Assembly (NCBI RefSeq): GCF_009765875.1
Contig: NZ_LMUP01000002.1
Span: 372,001-436,000 of the forward strand
DNA length: 64,000 nt
Direction of reading: 5' to 3'
DNA from: Pedobacter sp. L105
GTDB lineage: Bacteria > Bacteroidota > Bacteroidia > Sphingobacteriales > Sphingobacteriaceae
Both the position numbers and the translations under genes were made by a program. Below, piece by piece: positions 26,579 to 33,731 of this stretch (within the stretch, counting starts at the first letter, position 1; every line of letters begins with the position of its first letter). A model generated the notes under the pieces. That model was given only the letters and a program-made list of their open reading frames with translations. It was not told where the DNA came from and did no database searches.

Positions 26579-27118
26579 CTATCTGTATCTTACCTGTTGC
26601 TGTTTATCCAGCATTCCCAGCTGATCTTTCATTTGTTTGATCTGATCTGCCAGCAACTTATTCTTATCGGCTTTCTTAGCCTCCGTAAGATACATTTGCG
26701 CTTCTCTCTTGTTACGTTTACCCATTGCAATACCAGCTAAGCTGAGCTTGGCTAATGCAATGTTATGATCCATCTGCATACCCAATGAAAGTGCTTTCTT
26801 AAAATATTTCTCTGATTGCATTGGTGCTTTCCTGGACTCTATCAATCCTACCAGCAGATTGTAATAACCATGCTGCATCCTGATCAGCTGTTTTTCATAA
26901 TTGGTTATTCTGTTCAAATAACCTTCGGCTTTCGGCATATCGTCTTTACGCAGGAACCATTGTGCAAGCAGCATATTTTCATTGTAGAAAAAGGTTGCAA
27001 TAATGATGATACTGATCAGCACCGCTAAAACACCCCATCCCCAAAAACCGAAAATCATAAGTGCTATAGCAGCACCCAATATCACAAAACCTGCAATAAG
27101 TCTTACTATGTTTGGCAT
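26579..27118 (-). CDS. Membrane protein with TPR-like cytoplasmic region
   Basis: A 179-residue protein with two hydrophobic segments near the N-terminus (about 5-22 and 25-45). They are followed by a helical region with tetratricopeptide-like spacing (KAEGYLNRITNYEKQLIRMQHGYYNLLVGLI, SEKYFKKALSLGM). The tail is Lys/Gln-rich. No specific family is recognised, and a role as an assembly or scaffold factor is a guess from the fold only. Confidence 0.7.
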   Translation of the reverse strand: MPNIVRLIAGFVILGAAIALMIFGFWGWGVLAVLISIIIIATFFYNENMLLAQWFLRKDDMPKAEGYLNRITNYEKQLIRMQHGYYNLLVGLIESRKAPMQSEKYFKKALSLGMQMDHNIALAKLSLAGIAMGKRNKREAQMYLTEAKKADKNKLLADQIKQMKDQLGMLDKQQQVRYR

Positions 27119-27273
27119 ATCTGTTTTTAAATTATTTTTTTTGCAAATATCGTGTTTATATACCGGATATCAGATTTAAAATCACAATTATTATACACCC
27201 GTTGAAAACAAAATGTATCGTGGCACATGCAAAATGAGCAGCCGATAAACCAAAACAATGAACATTTGAAGCT

Positions 27274-27281
27274 TATATTTG
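27274..27281 (+). promoter_or_regulatory. Putative -7 box for the thioredoxin-like gene
   Basis: TATATTTG, an exact -7 consensus, 42 nt before the ATG at 27324. No TTG at the usual distance was found. Confidence 0.4.
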
Positions 27282-27323
27282 TTACCAATCTGACAAATCA
27301 GCATTAAAAGAAATATATAACAT

Positions 27324-27734
27324 ATGCACAATTCATATACACGTGAGGAATTGGCAACTTCGCAAGAGATGCAAGGAAGATACGACATAGAATATCCCGG
27401 TTATCAACCAGACCAAAAAGCCATCAGTCACTTAAAAACCTTGATTAAAAATAAAAAAATAACCATTGTTTTGGGTACCTGGTGCGGAGACAGTAAATTG
27501 CAGCTGCCACGGTTTTATAAAGTCATGGATGAAGCCGGTGCACAAGATGGACAGGTAACGCTGATCTGCGTGGATGAATCGAAAAAGGCAGAAAATGGCC
27601 TGATTGATCATTTAAACATAGATCGTATCCCGGTGTTTATCTTCACGGAAAATGATATGGAAATAGGTCGTATAACAGAGTCGCCATTGTCTTCGCTGGA
27701 AAACGATATGGTTGAAATCTTAACAAAAAAATAG
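27324..27734 (+). CDS. Thioredoxin-like protein with single-Cys WCGDS motif
   Basis: A 136-residue thioredoxin-fold protein. The active-site region reads TWCGDSKLQLPRF, where the second Cys of CxxC is replaced by Ser. A later Cys is in LICVDES. The cis-Pro region is IDRIPVFIF. The fold and cis-Pro argue for a real thioredoxin-family member, but the motif implies a monothiol or non-redox role. There is no signal peptide, so it is cytoplasmic. It is 4 nt upstream of ung and probably co-transcribed with it. Confidence 0.85.
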   Translation: MHNSYTREELATSQEMQGRYDIEYPGYQPDQKAISHLKTLIKNKKITIVLGTWCGDSKLQLPRFYKVMDEAGAQDGQVTLICVDESKKAENGLIDHLNIDRIPVFIFTENDMEIGRITESPLSSLENDMVEILTKK

Positions 27735-27738
27735 AAAA

Positions 27739-28416
27739 ATGTCTGCAGCGTTAGAACCGGGCTGGTTAAATGTGCTCGAAACTGAATTTGAAAAACAATA
27801 CATGAAAGACCTGAAGGCTTTTTTACTGAGTGAAAAAGAAAATGGTTTTACCGTATTCCCAAAAGGTGCTGACATTTTCAATGCCTTTAACTACACGCCT
27901 TTTGATAAAGTTAAAGTAGTGATTCTTGGTCAGGACCCCTATCATGGGGATGGCCAGGCACACGGCCTGTCGTTCTCTGTAAAAAAAGGGGTTACCGTTC
28001 CACCCTCCTTAAAAAATATTTACAAAGAACTGGAAACAGATATAGAGGGCTTTAAAACACCAAATCATGGTAACCTGACACAATGGGCAGAAGAAGGTGT
28101 TCTTTTGCTGAACGCCACACTTACCGTTCGTGCACATCAGCCAGGATCACATCAGGGAAAAGGATGGGAAGCATTTACCGACCAGGCTATCAGTCAATTA
28201 TCAAATCAAAAAACAGGCCTCGTATTCTTATTGTGGGGGAAATTTGCGCAGAATAAATCATTACTGATCGATGAGCAAAAACATACGGTGATCAAATCAG
28301 CACATCCTTCGCCTTTTTCTGCTTACAATGGTTTTTTTGGAAGTAAACCCTTTTCTAAAACCAATGCGGCTTTAACCAAACAGGGATTACAGCCTGTTAA
28401 CTGGCAAATCAGCTAG
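27739..28416 (+). CDS. ung: Uracil-DNA glycosylase, family 1
   Basis: A 225-residue glycosylase that removes uracil from DNA. The water-activating motif is GQDPYHG (Asp66). The second motif, HPSPFSAYNGFFG, contains His189 and the leucine-loop equivalent. PPSLKNIYKEL is the Ung minor-groove loop. Length is normal. It follows the thioredoxin-like gene after 4 nt. The stop codon lies inside an inverted repeat that probably terminates transcription. Confidence 0.97.
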   Translation: MSAALEPGWLNVLETEFEKQYMKDLKAFLLSEKENGFTVFPKGADIFNAFNYTPFDKVKVVILGQDPYHGDGQAHGLSFSVKKGVTVPPSLKNIYKELETDIEGFKTPNHGNLTQWAEEGVLLLNATLTVRAHQPGSHQGKGWEAFTDQAISQLSNQKTGLVFLLWGKFAQNKSLLIDEQKHTVIKSAHPSPFSAYNGFFGSKPFSKTNAALTKQGLQPVNWQIS

Positions 28417-28440
28417 TTAACAGGCCAGGAGCCTTTTTTT
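28392..28440 (+). terminator. Terminator overlapping the ung stop codon
   Basis: An 11-bp inverted repeat (28392-28402 with 28415-28425) includes the first two bases after and part of the TAG stop (28414-28416). A run of seven T ends at 28440. The Lrp-family gene converges from the other side (its stop codon starts at 28439). Confidence 0.65.
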
Positions 28441-28909
28441 AATATTCCAGAGGAACGATAGGTTCTTTTTTTGTAGTAGACATAATCATCATCGTTTGAA
28501 AAGTTTTCACTACGCTGATCTTACTGATTTTGTCCATAATCAGACGTTCATAAGCCTTAATATCACTTACATATACCTTTAAAAGGAAATCGGCCTGACC
28601 AGTAACGTGATGACATTCAGTGATTTCCTTGATCTGGTTCACTTCATCCAAAAATATCTGGATGGTATTATTTTTATGAAAATCTAGTTGCACCTGGATA
28701 AAGGTTTTAATTCCCAAACCTAATTTTTCCTCATCAACCAGTGCATGATAACTCTTAATAAAGCCAGACATCTCTAACTTCCTCACCCTTTCCAGCGTAG
28801 GTGCTGGCGATAATCCAATTTCCTGAGATAAAAGCAGATTGGTTATTCTCCCGTTTTCCTGTAAAAGTTTAAGTATTTTAAAATCTATTTTATCTAATTC
28901 TGCAGCCAT
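28439..28909 (-). CDS. Lrp/AsnC family transcriptional regulator
   Basis: A 156-residue regulator. An N-terminal winged HTH (LDKIDFKILKLLQENGRITNLLLSQEIGLSPAPTLERV in two overlapping stretches, about 3-45) is followed by the RAM ligand-binding domain (about 65-145, VTGQADFLLKVYV). Such proteins sense amino acids as octamers. The neighbour upstream is the divergent metal-regulator operon; the shared 132-nt gap holds the metal-type operator described separately. Confidence 0.92.
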   Translation of the reverse strand: MAAELDKIDFKILKLLQENGRITNLLLSQEIGLSPAPTLERVRKLEMSGFIKSYHALVDEEKLGLGIKTFIQVQLDFHKNNTIQIFLDEVNQIKEITECHHVTGQADFLLKVYVSDIKAYERLIMDKISKISVVKTFQTMMIMSTTKKEPIVPLEY

Positions 28910-28965
28910 TTTATCGATATTGAACTCAAAGATAGAATATCGCTTGTCAATCCGCCAAATTTAAT

Positions 28966-29016
28966 TCTAAAAATTATCAATAAAATTATGCTTTATTTTA
29001 TAAAATAATTTTTAGA
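28966..29016. repeat. Long-spaced inverted repeat in the Lrp/DtxR divergent promoter
   Basis: TCTAAAAATTAT (28966-28977) and ATAATTTTTAGA (29005-29016) are perfect 12-bp arms around 27 AT-rich nt that hold a nested smaller repeat. The right arm overlaps the DtxR-type box. It could form a cruciform or hold two divergent operator half-sites. Confidence 0.55.
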
Positions 29017-29026
29017 TTAGACTAAA
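29011..29026 (+). promoter_or_regulatory. DtxR-family operator candidate
   Basis: TTTAGATTAGACTAAA is an imperfect palindrome close to the DtxR/IdeR consensus TTAGGTTAG-S-CTAACCTAA. It begins 31 nt before the regulator ATG and abuts a near-consensus -7 box (TAAATTTA, 29023-29030). Metal-loaded repressor bound here would block its own operon. Confidence 0.6.
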
Positions 29027-29041
29027 TTTACAATTAGAGCA

Positions 29042-29707
29042 ATGCAATCTTTCACTGAAGAGAACTATCTGAAAACCATCTATCATCTATCACAGGTCAA
29101 TGAAAGCCCTGTGCAGACCAATGCCATAGCAGAAAAGATGCAAACCAGGGCTGCATCGGTTACTGATATGCTAAAGAAACTTTTCGATAAACAGCTGATC
29201 GATTATAAAAAATACCAGGGAGTGACCTTAACTACCCATGGTGAGACGGTCGCTATCGGCGTAGTAAGAAAACATCGCTTATGGGAAGTGTTCCTGGTAG
29301 AAAAACTTCAATTCAGATGGGACGAAGTACATGAAATTGCAGAAGAGCTGGAGCATATCAATTCTGCAGCGCTGGTAGAACGGCTGGATGAATTTCTCGG
29401 CTTTCCAAAAAGGGATCCGCACGGAGATCCCATTCCAAACAGGGACGGAATTTTTGAACCCTCCCTAAACGTTAACCTGCATCAGATCCCAAAAGGAAAC
29501 TATGCAGTTATTATAGGCGTAAGCGAGCATTCGCCTGCTTTTCTGAGGCACCTGGAAAAACTGGAACTCACCATCGGCGTGGTACTGGAGCTAATTGAAA
29601 TTACTGAATATGATGGTTCCGTGGAACTGCTCGTGAACAACAAAAAAATTAATATCAGCAGGGAAGTTGCACAGCATATTCTCGTAAATCGTAAAGAAAC
29701 CGTATAG
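29042..29707 (+). CDS. DtxR/MntR-family metal-dependent transcriptional regulator
   Basis: A 221-residue repressor. N-terminal winged HTH (about 1-65), dimerisation/metal domain (about 66-140) and FeoA/SH3-like C-terminal domain (about 145-215). At the metal site the family's His is in RKHRLWE. The Glu-Glu-His pattern EELEHIN resembles MntR rather than Cys-containing DtxR. The first ligand position has Asn8 where MntR has Asp. It is 12 nt upstream of an Nramp transporter, so Mn2+ (or Fe2+) control of uptake is the likely role. Confidence 0.92.
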   Translation: MQSFTEENYLKTIYHLSQVNESPVQTNAIAEKMQTRAASVTDMLKKLFDKQLIDYKKYQGVTLTTHGETVAIGVVRKHRLWEVFLVEKLQFRWDEVHEIAEELEHINSAALVERLDEFLGFPKRDPHGDPIPNRDGIFEPSLNVNLHQIPKGNYAVIIGVSEHSPAFLRHLEKLELTIGVVLELIEITEYDGSVELLVNNKKINISREVAQHILVNRKETV

Positions 29708-29719
29708 ATAGAACGCTCC

Positions 29720-31579
29720 ATGAAAAACTCAGAATCGTTAAGCGAAGTACATGAAAGTGTAGATACCAGTAAAAGGACAGGCTGGAGAAGACTCCTCTCT
29801 TTTATAGGACCAGCCTACCTCGTGAGTGTAGGATATATGGACCCTGGAAACTGGGCCACAGACCTGGCCGGAGGAAGTAAGTTCGGCTATCAGCTGATCT
29901 GGATTTTACTGATGTCTAACCTGATCGCCTTGTTACTACAATCTTTAAGCGCCAGGCTGGGGATAGTTAGGGGACTTGACCTGGCGCAAGCTTCAAGAAA
30001 TGCGTATCCTAAATGGGCCAATATTCCATTATTTGGTTTGGCACAAACAGCCATTGTAGCATGTGATCTTGCCGAAATCATTGGTATGGCAATTGGTTTA
30101 AACCTTCTTTTTGGCCTTCCACTGATCTGGGGTATCAGCGTAACCATTTTTGACACCGTTCTTCTATTATTTCTGATGAATAAAGGAATGCGCAAAATGG
30201 AAGTATTTATCGTTTCCATGGTTTTTATTGTTGGCTTATCCTTTCTTGTAGAAATGTTTATTGTTGAACCTTCATTCAAAGAAATTGCCAGGGGGCTTCA
30301 ACCTTCTTTTTTATCGGGACAAGCCTTGTATATTGCTATTGGGATTATTGGGGCTACAGTGATGCCACATAACCTTTACCTGCATTCTTCCCTGGTACAA
30401 ACCAGAAAATTTGACCGGGATGAGAAAGGAATCAGAGAAGCGATAAAATTCAATTTCATTGATACCGCAGTAGCATTAAACCTTGCTTTTTTTGTCAATG
30501 CAGCTATTCTGATCCTTGCCGCCGCTGCTTTTTTTAAAAATGGCTTGCATGAAGTAGCCGAGATACAGGATGCCTACAAACTATTGGGACATATTTTTGG
30601 CAGGGTTGCCCCCACCCTTTTTGCATTGGCTTTAATCGCTGCCGGTCAAAGTTCAACCGTTACCGGTACGCTTGCCGGGCAGATCATCATGGAAGGACAT
30701 ATTCATTTGAGGATACAACCCTGGCTACGCAGGTTTATTACCCGCTTGCTGGCTATTATCCCCGCCTTTTTTACTATTCTGTATTACGGAAACGACGCCT
30801 TGGGCGGATTGTTGATCCTGAGCCAGGTGGTGCTGAGTTTACAGTTGGGATTTGCAGTAATCCCGCTGATTCACTTTACCTCCGATAAAAAAGAAATGAA
30901 AGGTTTTGCGATCAAATTATGGGTTAAGGTTATTGCCTGGGTAAGCGCTGCAGTTATCGTCATCCTGAATATAAAATTAGTAATTGAACAGATCACAAGC
31001 TGGTCTAAAGCAGCAGATGGCTGGTATATGTATATACTGATTATACCAATAGCCATCCTGATAGGCCTTTTCCTGCTGTATATTTTTATTTATCCCCTGT
31101 TCATCAAGAGTAAAATCAGAAGTAATGTACCTCACGGAAATGCTCTTGAAATAGAACATATAGAAAAGATCCACTATACGAGGATTGGCATTACAGTAGA
31201 TTTTTCTAAAAATGACCTCAATACCATCAAACATGCGTTAATCCAGGGAGGAAAACACGGTGAATATCATCTGATCCATATTGTAGAAACAGCTGTGGCC
31301 CGCTACCATGGAAAAACAACTATGGACCATGAAACATTGAGTGATACGGATAACCTGGAAAAATACAGCTCAAACCTAAAAGAACTTGGCTATCATGCTA
31401 TCCCGCATATTGGTTTTGGTAATGCTTCGAGAGCTATTGCCGATATCACCAAAACCAACGACCTGGAATTACTGGTTATGGGTGCCCATGGCCATAACGG
31501 ATTAAAAGATTTAATATTTGGCACGACTGTGGAAGCAGTAAGACATAAAATCACCGTTCCTGTTTTAGTGGTCAGATAA
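29720..31579 (+). CDS. mntH: Nramp divalent-metal transporter fused to a UspA domain
   Basis: A 619-residue inner-membrane transporter. The membrane part (about 25-470) has the metal-binding DPGN motif (Asp41-Asn44) in TM1 and MPHNLYLHS (Met215-His217) in TM6, both needed for Mn2+/Fe2+ uptake. The family usually ends near 410-440 residues. Here a cytoplasmic UspA domain follows (about 487-619), with the nucleotide-binding motif GAHGHNGLKDLIFGTT (G-2x-G-9x-G-T) intact. The fusion suggests that ATP/AMP or stress sensing feeds back on transport. It is co-transcribed with the metal regulator. Confidence 0.93.
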   Translation: MKNSESLSEVHESVDTSKRTGWRRLLSFIGPAYLVSVGYMDPGNWATDLAGGSKFGYQLIWILLMSNLIALLLQSLSARLGIVRGLDLAQASRNAYPKWANIPLFGLAQTAIVACDLAEIIGMAIGLNLLFGLPLIWGISVTIFDTVLLLFLMNKGMRKMEVFIVSMVFIVGLSFLVEMFIVEPSFKEIARGLQPSFLSGQALYIAIGIIGATVMPHNLYLHSSLVQTRKFDRDEKGIREAIKFNFIDTAVALNLAFFVNAAILILAAAAFFKNGLHEVAEIQDAYKLLGHIFGRVAPTLFALALIAAGQSSTVTGTLAGQIIMEGHIHLRIQPWLRRFITRLLAIIPAFFTILYYGNDALGGLLILSQVVLSLQLGFAVIPLIHFTSDKKEMKGFAIKLWVKVIAWVSAAVIVILNIKLVIEQITSWSKAADGWYMYILIIPIAILIGLFLLYIFIYPLFIKSKIRSNVPHGNALEIEHIEKIHYTRIGITVDFSKNDLNTIKHALIQGGKHGEYHLIHIVETAVARYHGKTTMDHETLSDTDNLEKYSSNLKELGYHAIPHIGFGNASRAIADITKTNDLELLVMGAHGHNGLKDLIFGTTVEAVRHKITVPVLVVR

Positions 31580-31658
31580 CCATTTAAAATAGGGCGGCTT
31601 GTAAAATTCAGATAAAGCTGTCGTAAATCGACATTTCTTTCTGATATTAGCGAATTCT

Positions 31659-32108
31659 ATGAAGAACGACATTCAAATAAAAAATAAAAGAGCTTACTTC
31701 GATTACCATGTTGTTGAAAAATACAATGCCGGCCTTGCCTTATTAGGAACAGAAATAAAAGCAATCAGACAGGGAAAAGCCAATATGACAGATGCTTTTT
31801 GCATGTTTATCGGCAATATTTTATACGTTAGAAACCTCCATATCTCAGAATATAGCCACAGTTCATTTCATCACCATGATATTAAACGTGACAGGGTCTT
31901 ACTGCTGCAAAAAAAAGAATTGAAAAAACTAAAATTCAGGAGCGAAGAAAAAGGATATACCATTGTGCCTCTTCGCATTTTTACCAATGAAAGAGGTTTT
32001 GCTAAAATTGAAATTGCACTTGCACAGGGGAAAAAAGATTTTGATAAGAGAGACAGTATTAAAGACCGTGAATCCAAACGCGAAATGGACCGGGCTATGA
32101 AAAGCTAA
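31659..32108 (+). CDS. smpB: SsrA-binding protein SmpB
   Basis: A 149-residue partner of tmRNA in trans-translation. It starts with NKRAYFDYHVVEKYNAGLALLGTEIKAIRQGKANM and ends with the basic tail KDFDKRDSIKDRESKREMDRAMKS. Length is standard. It is a single gene, and its 3' end faces pcm 4 nt away. tmRNA itself is not in the window. Confidence 0.97.
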   Translation: MKNDIQIKNKRAYFDYHVVEKYNAGLALLGTEIKAIRQGKANMTDAFCMFIGNILYVRNLHISEYSHSSFHHHDIKRDRVLLLQKKELKKLKFRSEEKGYTIVPLRIFTNERGFAKIEIALAQGKKDFDKRDSIKDRESKREMDRAMKS

Positions 32109-32111
32109 AGC

Positions 32112-32768
32112 CTACCATGCCTGATCCCCTACAAGGGGAACAAATCTAAATGTATCCAGCTCAAATTTCTCGTACTCAGTTTCATTAACCCGGATAACAG
32201 TAACCATAGTCTGTGAATTTGCGTCACCCACAGGGATAACCAGCATTCCTCCAATCTTTAATTGTTTTAACAAAATCTCAGGAACAAAAGGCGCTCCGGC
32301 TGTGACAATGATTTTGTGATACGGGGCATGCTGTGCAATTCCCATAGAGCCGTCCCCAAAAAAGAAATTGGCATGATAACCCATTCCAGGTAATACTTTC
32401 AGGGTATGCCTGTAAATGCTCTCCTGTCTTTCAATTGTATATACTTCAGCACCCAGCTCCATCAAAATACAGGTTTGATAACCAGAACCTGTACCGATCT
32501 CCAATACCCGCTCTCCTTTAACAATATGCAGCAGCTCACTCTGATAAGCTACTGTATAGGGTTGTGAAATAGTTTGCCCATCGCCTATTGGAAAAGCAAT
32601 ATCCTTATAAGCCTGGTTCCAGAAAGTCTCATCAAAAAAGAAATGCCGGGGAACTTTGCCAATTGCATTTAGTACGCGTTCATCAGTTATTCCTCTTGAT
32701 CCAAGGTGTTCTACCAATTTCTTACGCGCGCCCCGCTCCCGGTAATTATCTACAAATTTATATGCCAT
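32112..32768 (-). CDS. pcm: Protein-L-isoaspartate O-methyltransferase
   Basis: A 218-residue repair methyltransferase. It methylates L-isoaspartyl residues using SAM. Family blocks include VPRHFFFDE, GQTISQPYTVAYQSELL and the SAM motif VLEIGTGSGYQTCIL, then VTAGAPFVPEILLKQLKIGGMLVIPVG in two overlapping stretches. The N-terminal YRERGARKKLVEHLGSRGI is usual. It is convergent with smpB. Confidence 0.95.
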   Translation of the reverse strand: MAYKFVDNYRERGARKKLVEHLGSRGITDERVLNAIGKVPRHFFFDETFWNQAYKDIAFPIGDGQTISQPYTVAYQSELLHIVKGERVLEIGTGSGYQTCILMELGAEVYTIERQESIYRHTLKVLPGMGYHANFFFGDGSMGIAQHAPYHKIIVTAGAPFVPEILLKQLKIGGMLVIPVGDANSQTMVTVIRVNETEYEKFELDTFRFVPLVGDQAW

Positions 32769-33047
32769 TGAATCTCAAAAATACTTCTTTGAAATCGGAT
32801 TTTAAGGTTTTAATTCCTATAAAATTAAGCCTTAGTAGTCAAACTACAGTAGATCAGACTTTAGTAAAGAACTTATCATAGCATAAAAAGAAAAAATATT
32901 TTGTTTGATACAGCAATAATAGTCTTCCAAAAAACGCTTACCAGAGTGTATTTATTTCTAGTAAAGAAGAATATATTTACTTCGGGGACTTTTAAGAAAG
33001 TGGAGCAAATTATTATATAATTTAGTCCGCACACCAATTTTTTACGT

Positions 33048-33731
33048 ATGAGACGCTCATTTTTGTTACTGTTCATCTGCTCTGTATTTTCCATCAGGGC
33101 ATATTCACAATTGAATGGAAACTACAATTACTCGATTTCACTGACAGGATTTACTCTCCTGCAAAACCCAAAAATATTTGAGCAGGATCCCCAAAAATAT
33201 ATTACGAGTTATGTTAATGGTGGAATGGTTAAGCTCAATGACAACCAGATCAGCTATCGCTTTGGCGGCAGCTTTGTACAAAAAAATATAAGTTTCGAGA
33301 AAGACTGTACAAATTGCAATATTGCCAACGGAAAAATCACAGATTATACCTTTAAAATAGGATTTGAGAAAAACTTTGGCTTTTCCAATATACAGCCTTA
33401 TTTTGCATTTGATCTGGGTTATCGGTACAACCGGTTTAAAGGATATATGAATACACTAAATAACCAGCAGGCGGTTGCTGCTTCAAATGCAGCGGAAGAA
33501 ACGAAAAACGGGTTAACCCTGGCGCCAGCTATTGGCGTTAAGATCGATCCCACAGACAAGATCACTATTTTTGCAGAAAGCAGTTTACAGTTTTATTATG
33601 CACATGACCGTGAGGGAAAAGGTGCTGCAAATTCCTTAGGCATAACCGGAATAAATAGTTTTAGCAAGGGGGAATTTCTGATCAATCCTATCACTATGGG
33701 GATGCAGGTCCATTTTGGAAATAAAAACTAA
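33048..33731 (+). CDS. Outer-membrane beta-barrel-like protein
   Basis: A 227-residue exported protein. The signal peptide is about 1-21 (ending RAYSQ). The rest is amphipathic beta-strand with repeated aromatic belts (YNYSISLTGF, YRYNRFKGYM, FYYAHDRE) and ends with strand IGMQVHFGNKN-like. This is typical of small outer-membrane porin-like beta-barrels in Bacteroidota. The cargo is unknown. Its TAA stop overlaps the stop of priA on the other strand. Confidence 0.75.
   Translation: MRRSFLLLFICSVFSIRAYSQLNGNYNYSISLTGFTLLQNPKIFEQDPQKYITSYVNGGMVKLNDNQISYRFGGSFVQKNISFEKDCTNCNIANGKITDYTFKIGFEKNFGFSNIQPYFAFDLGYRYNRFKGYMNTLNNQQAVAASNAAEETKNGLTLAPAIGVKIDPTDKITIFAESSLQFYYAHDREGKGAANSLGITGINSFSKGEFLINPITMGMQVHFGNKN

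Noticed and set aside
29890..30279. A 129-codon minus-strand frame inside the Nramp gene
   Set aside because: It mirrors the membrane helices of the real gene; no independent evidence.
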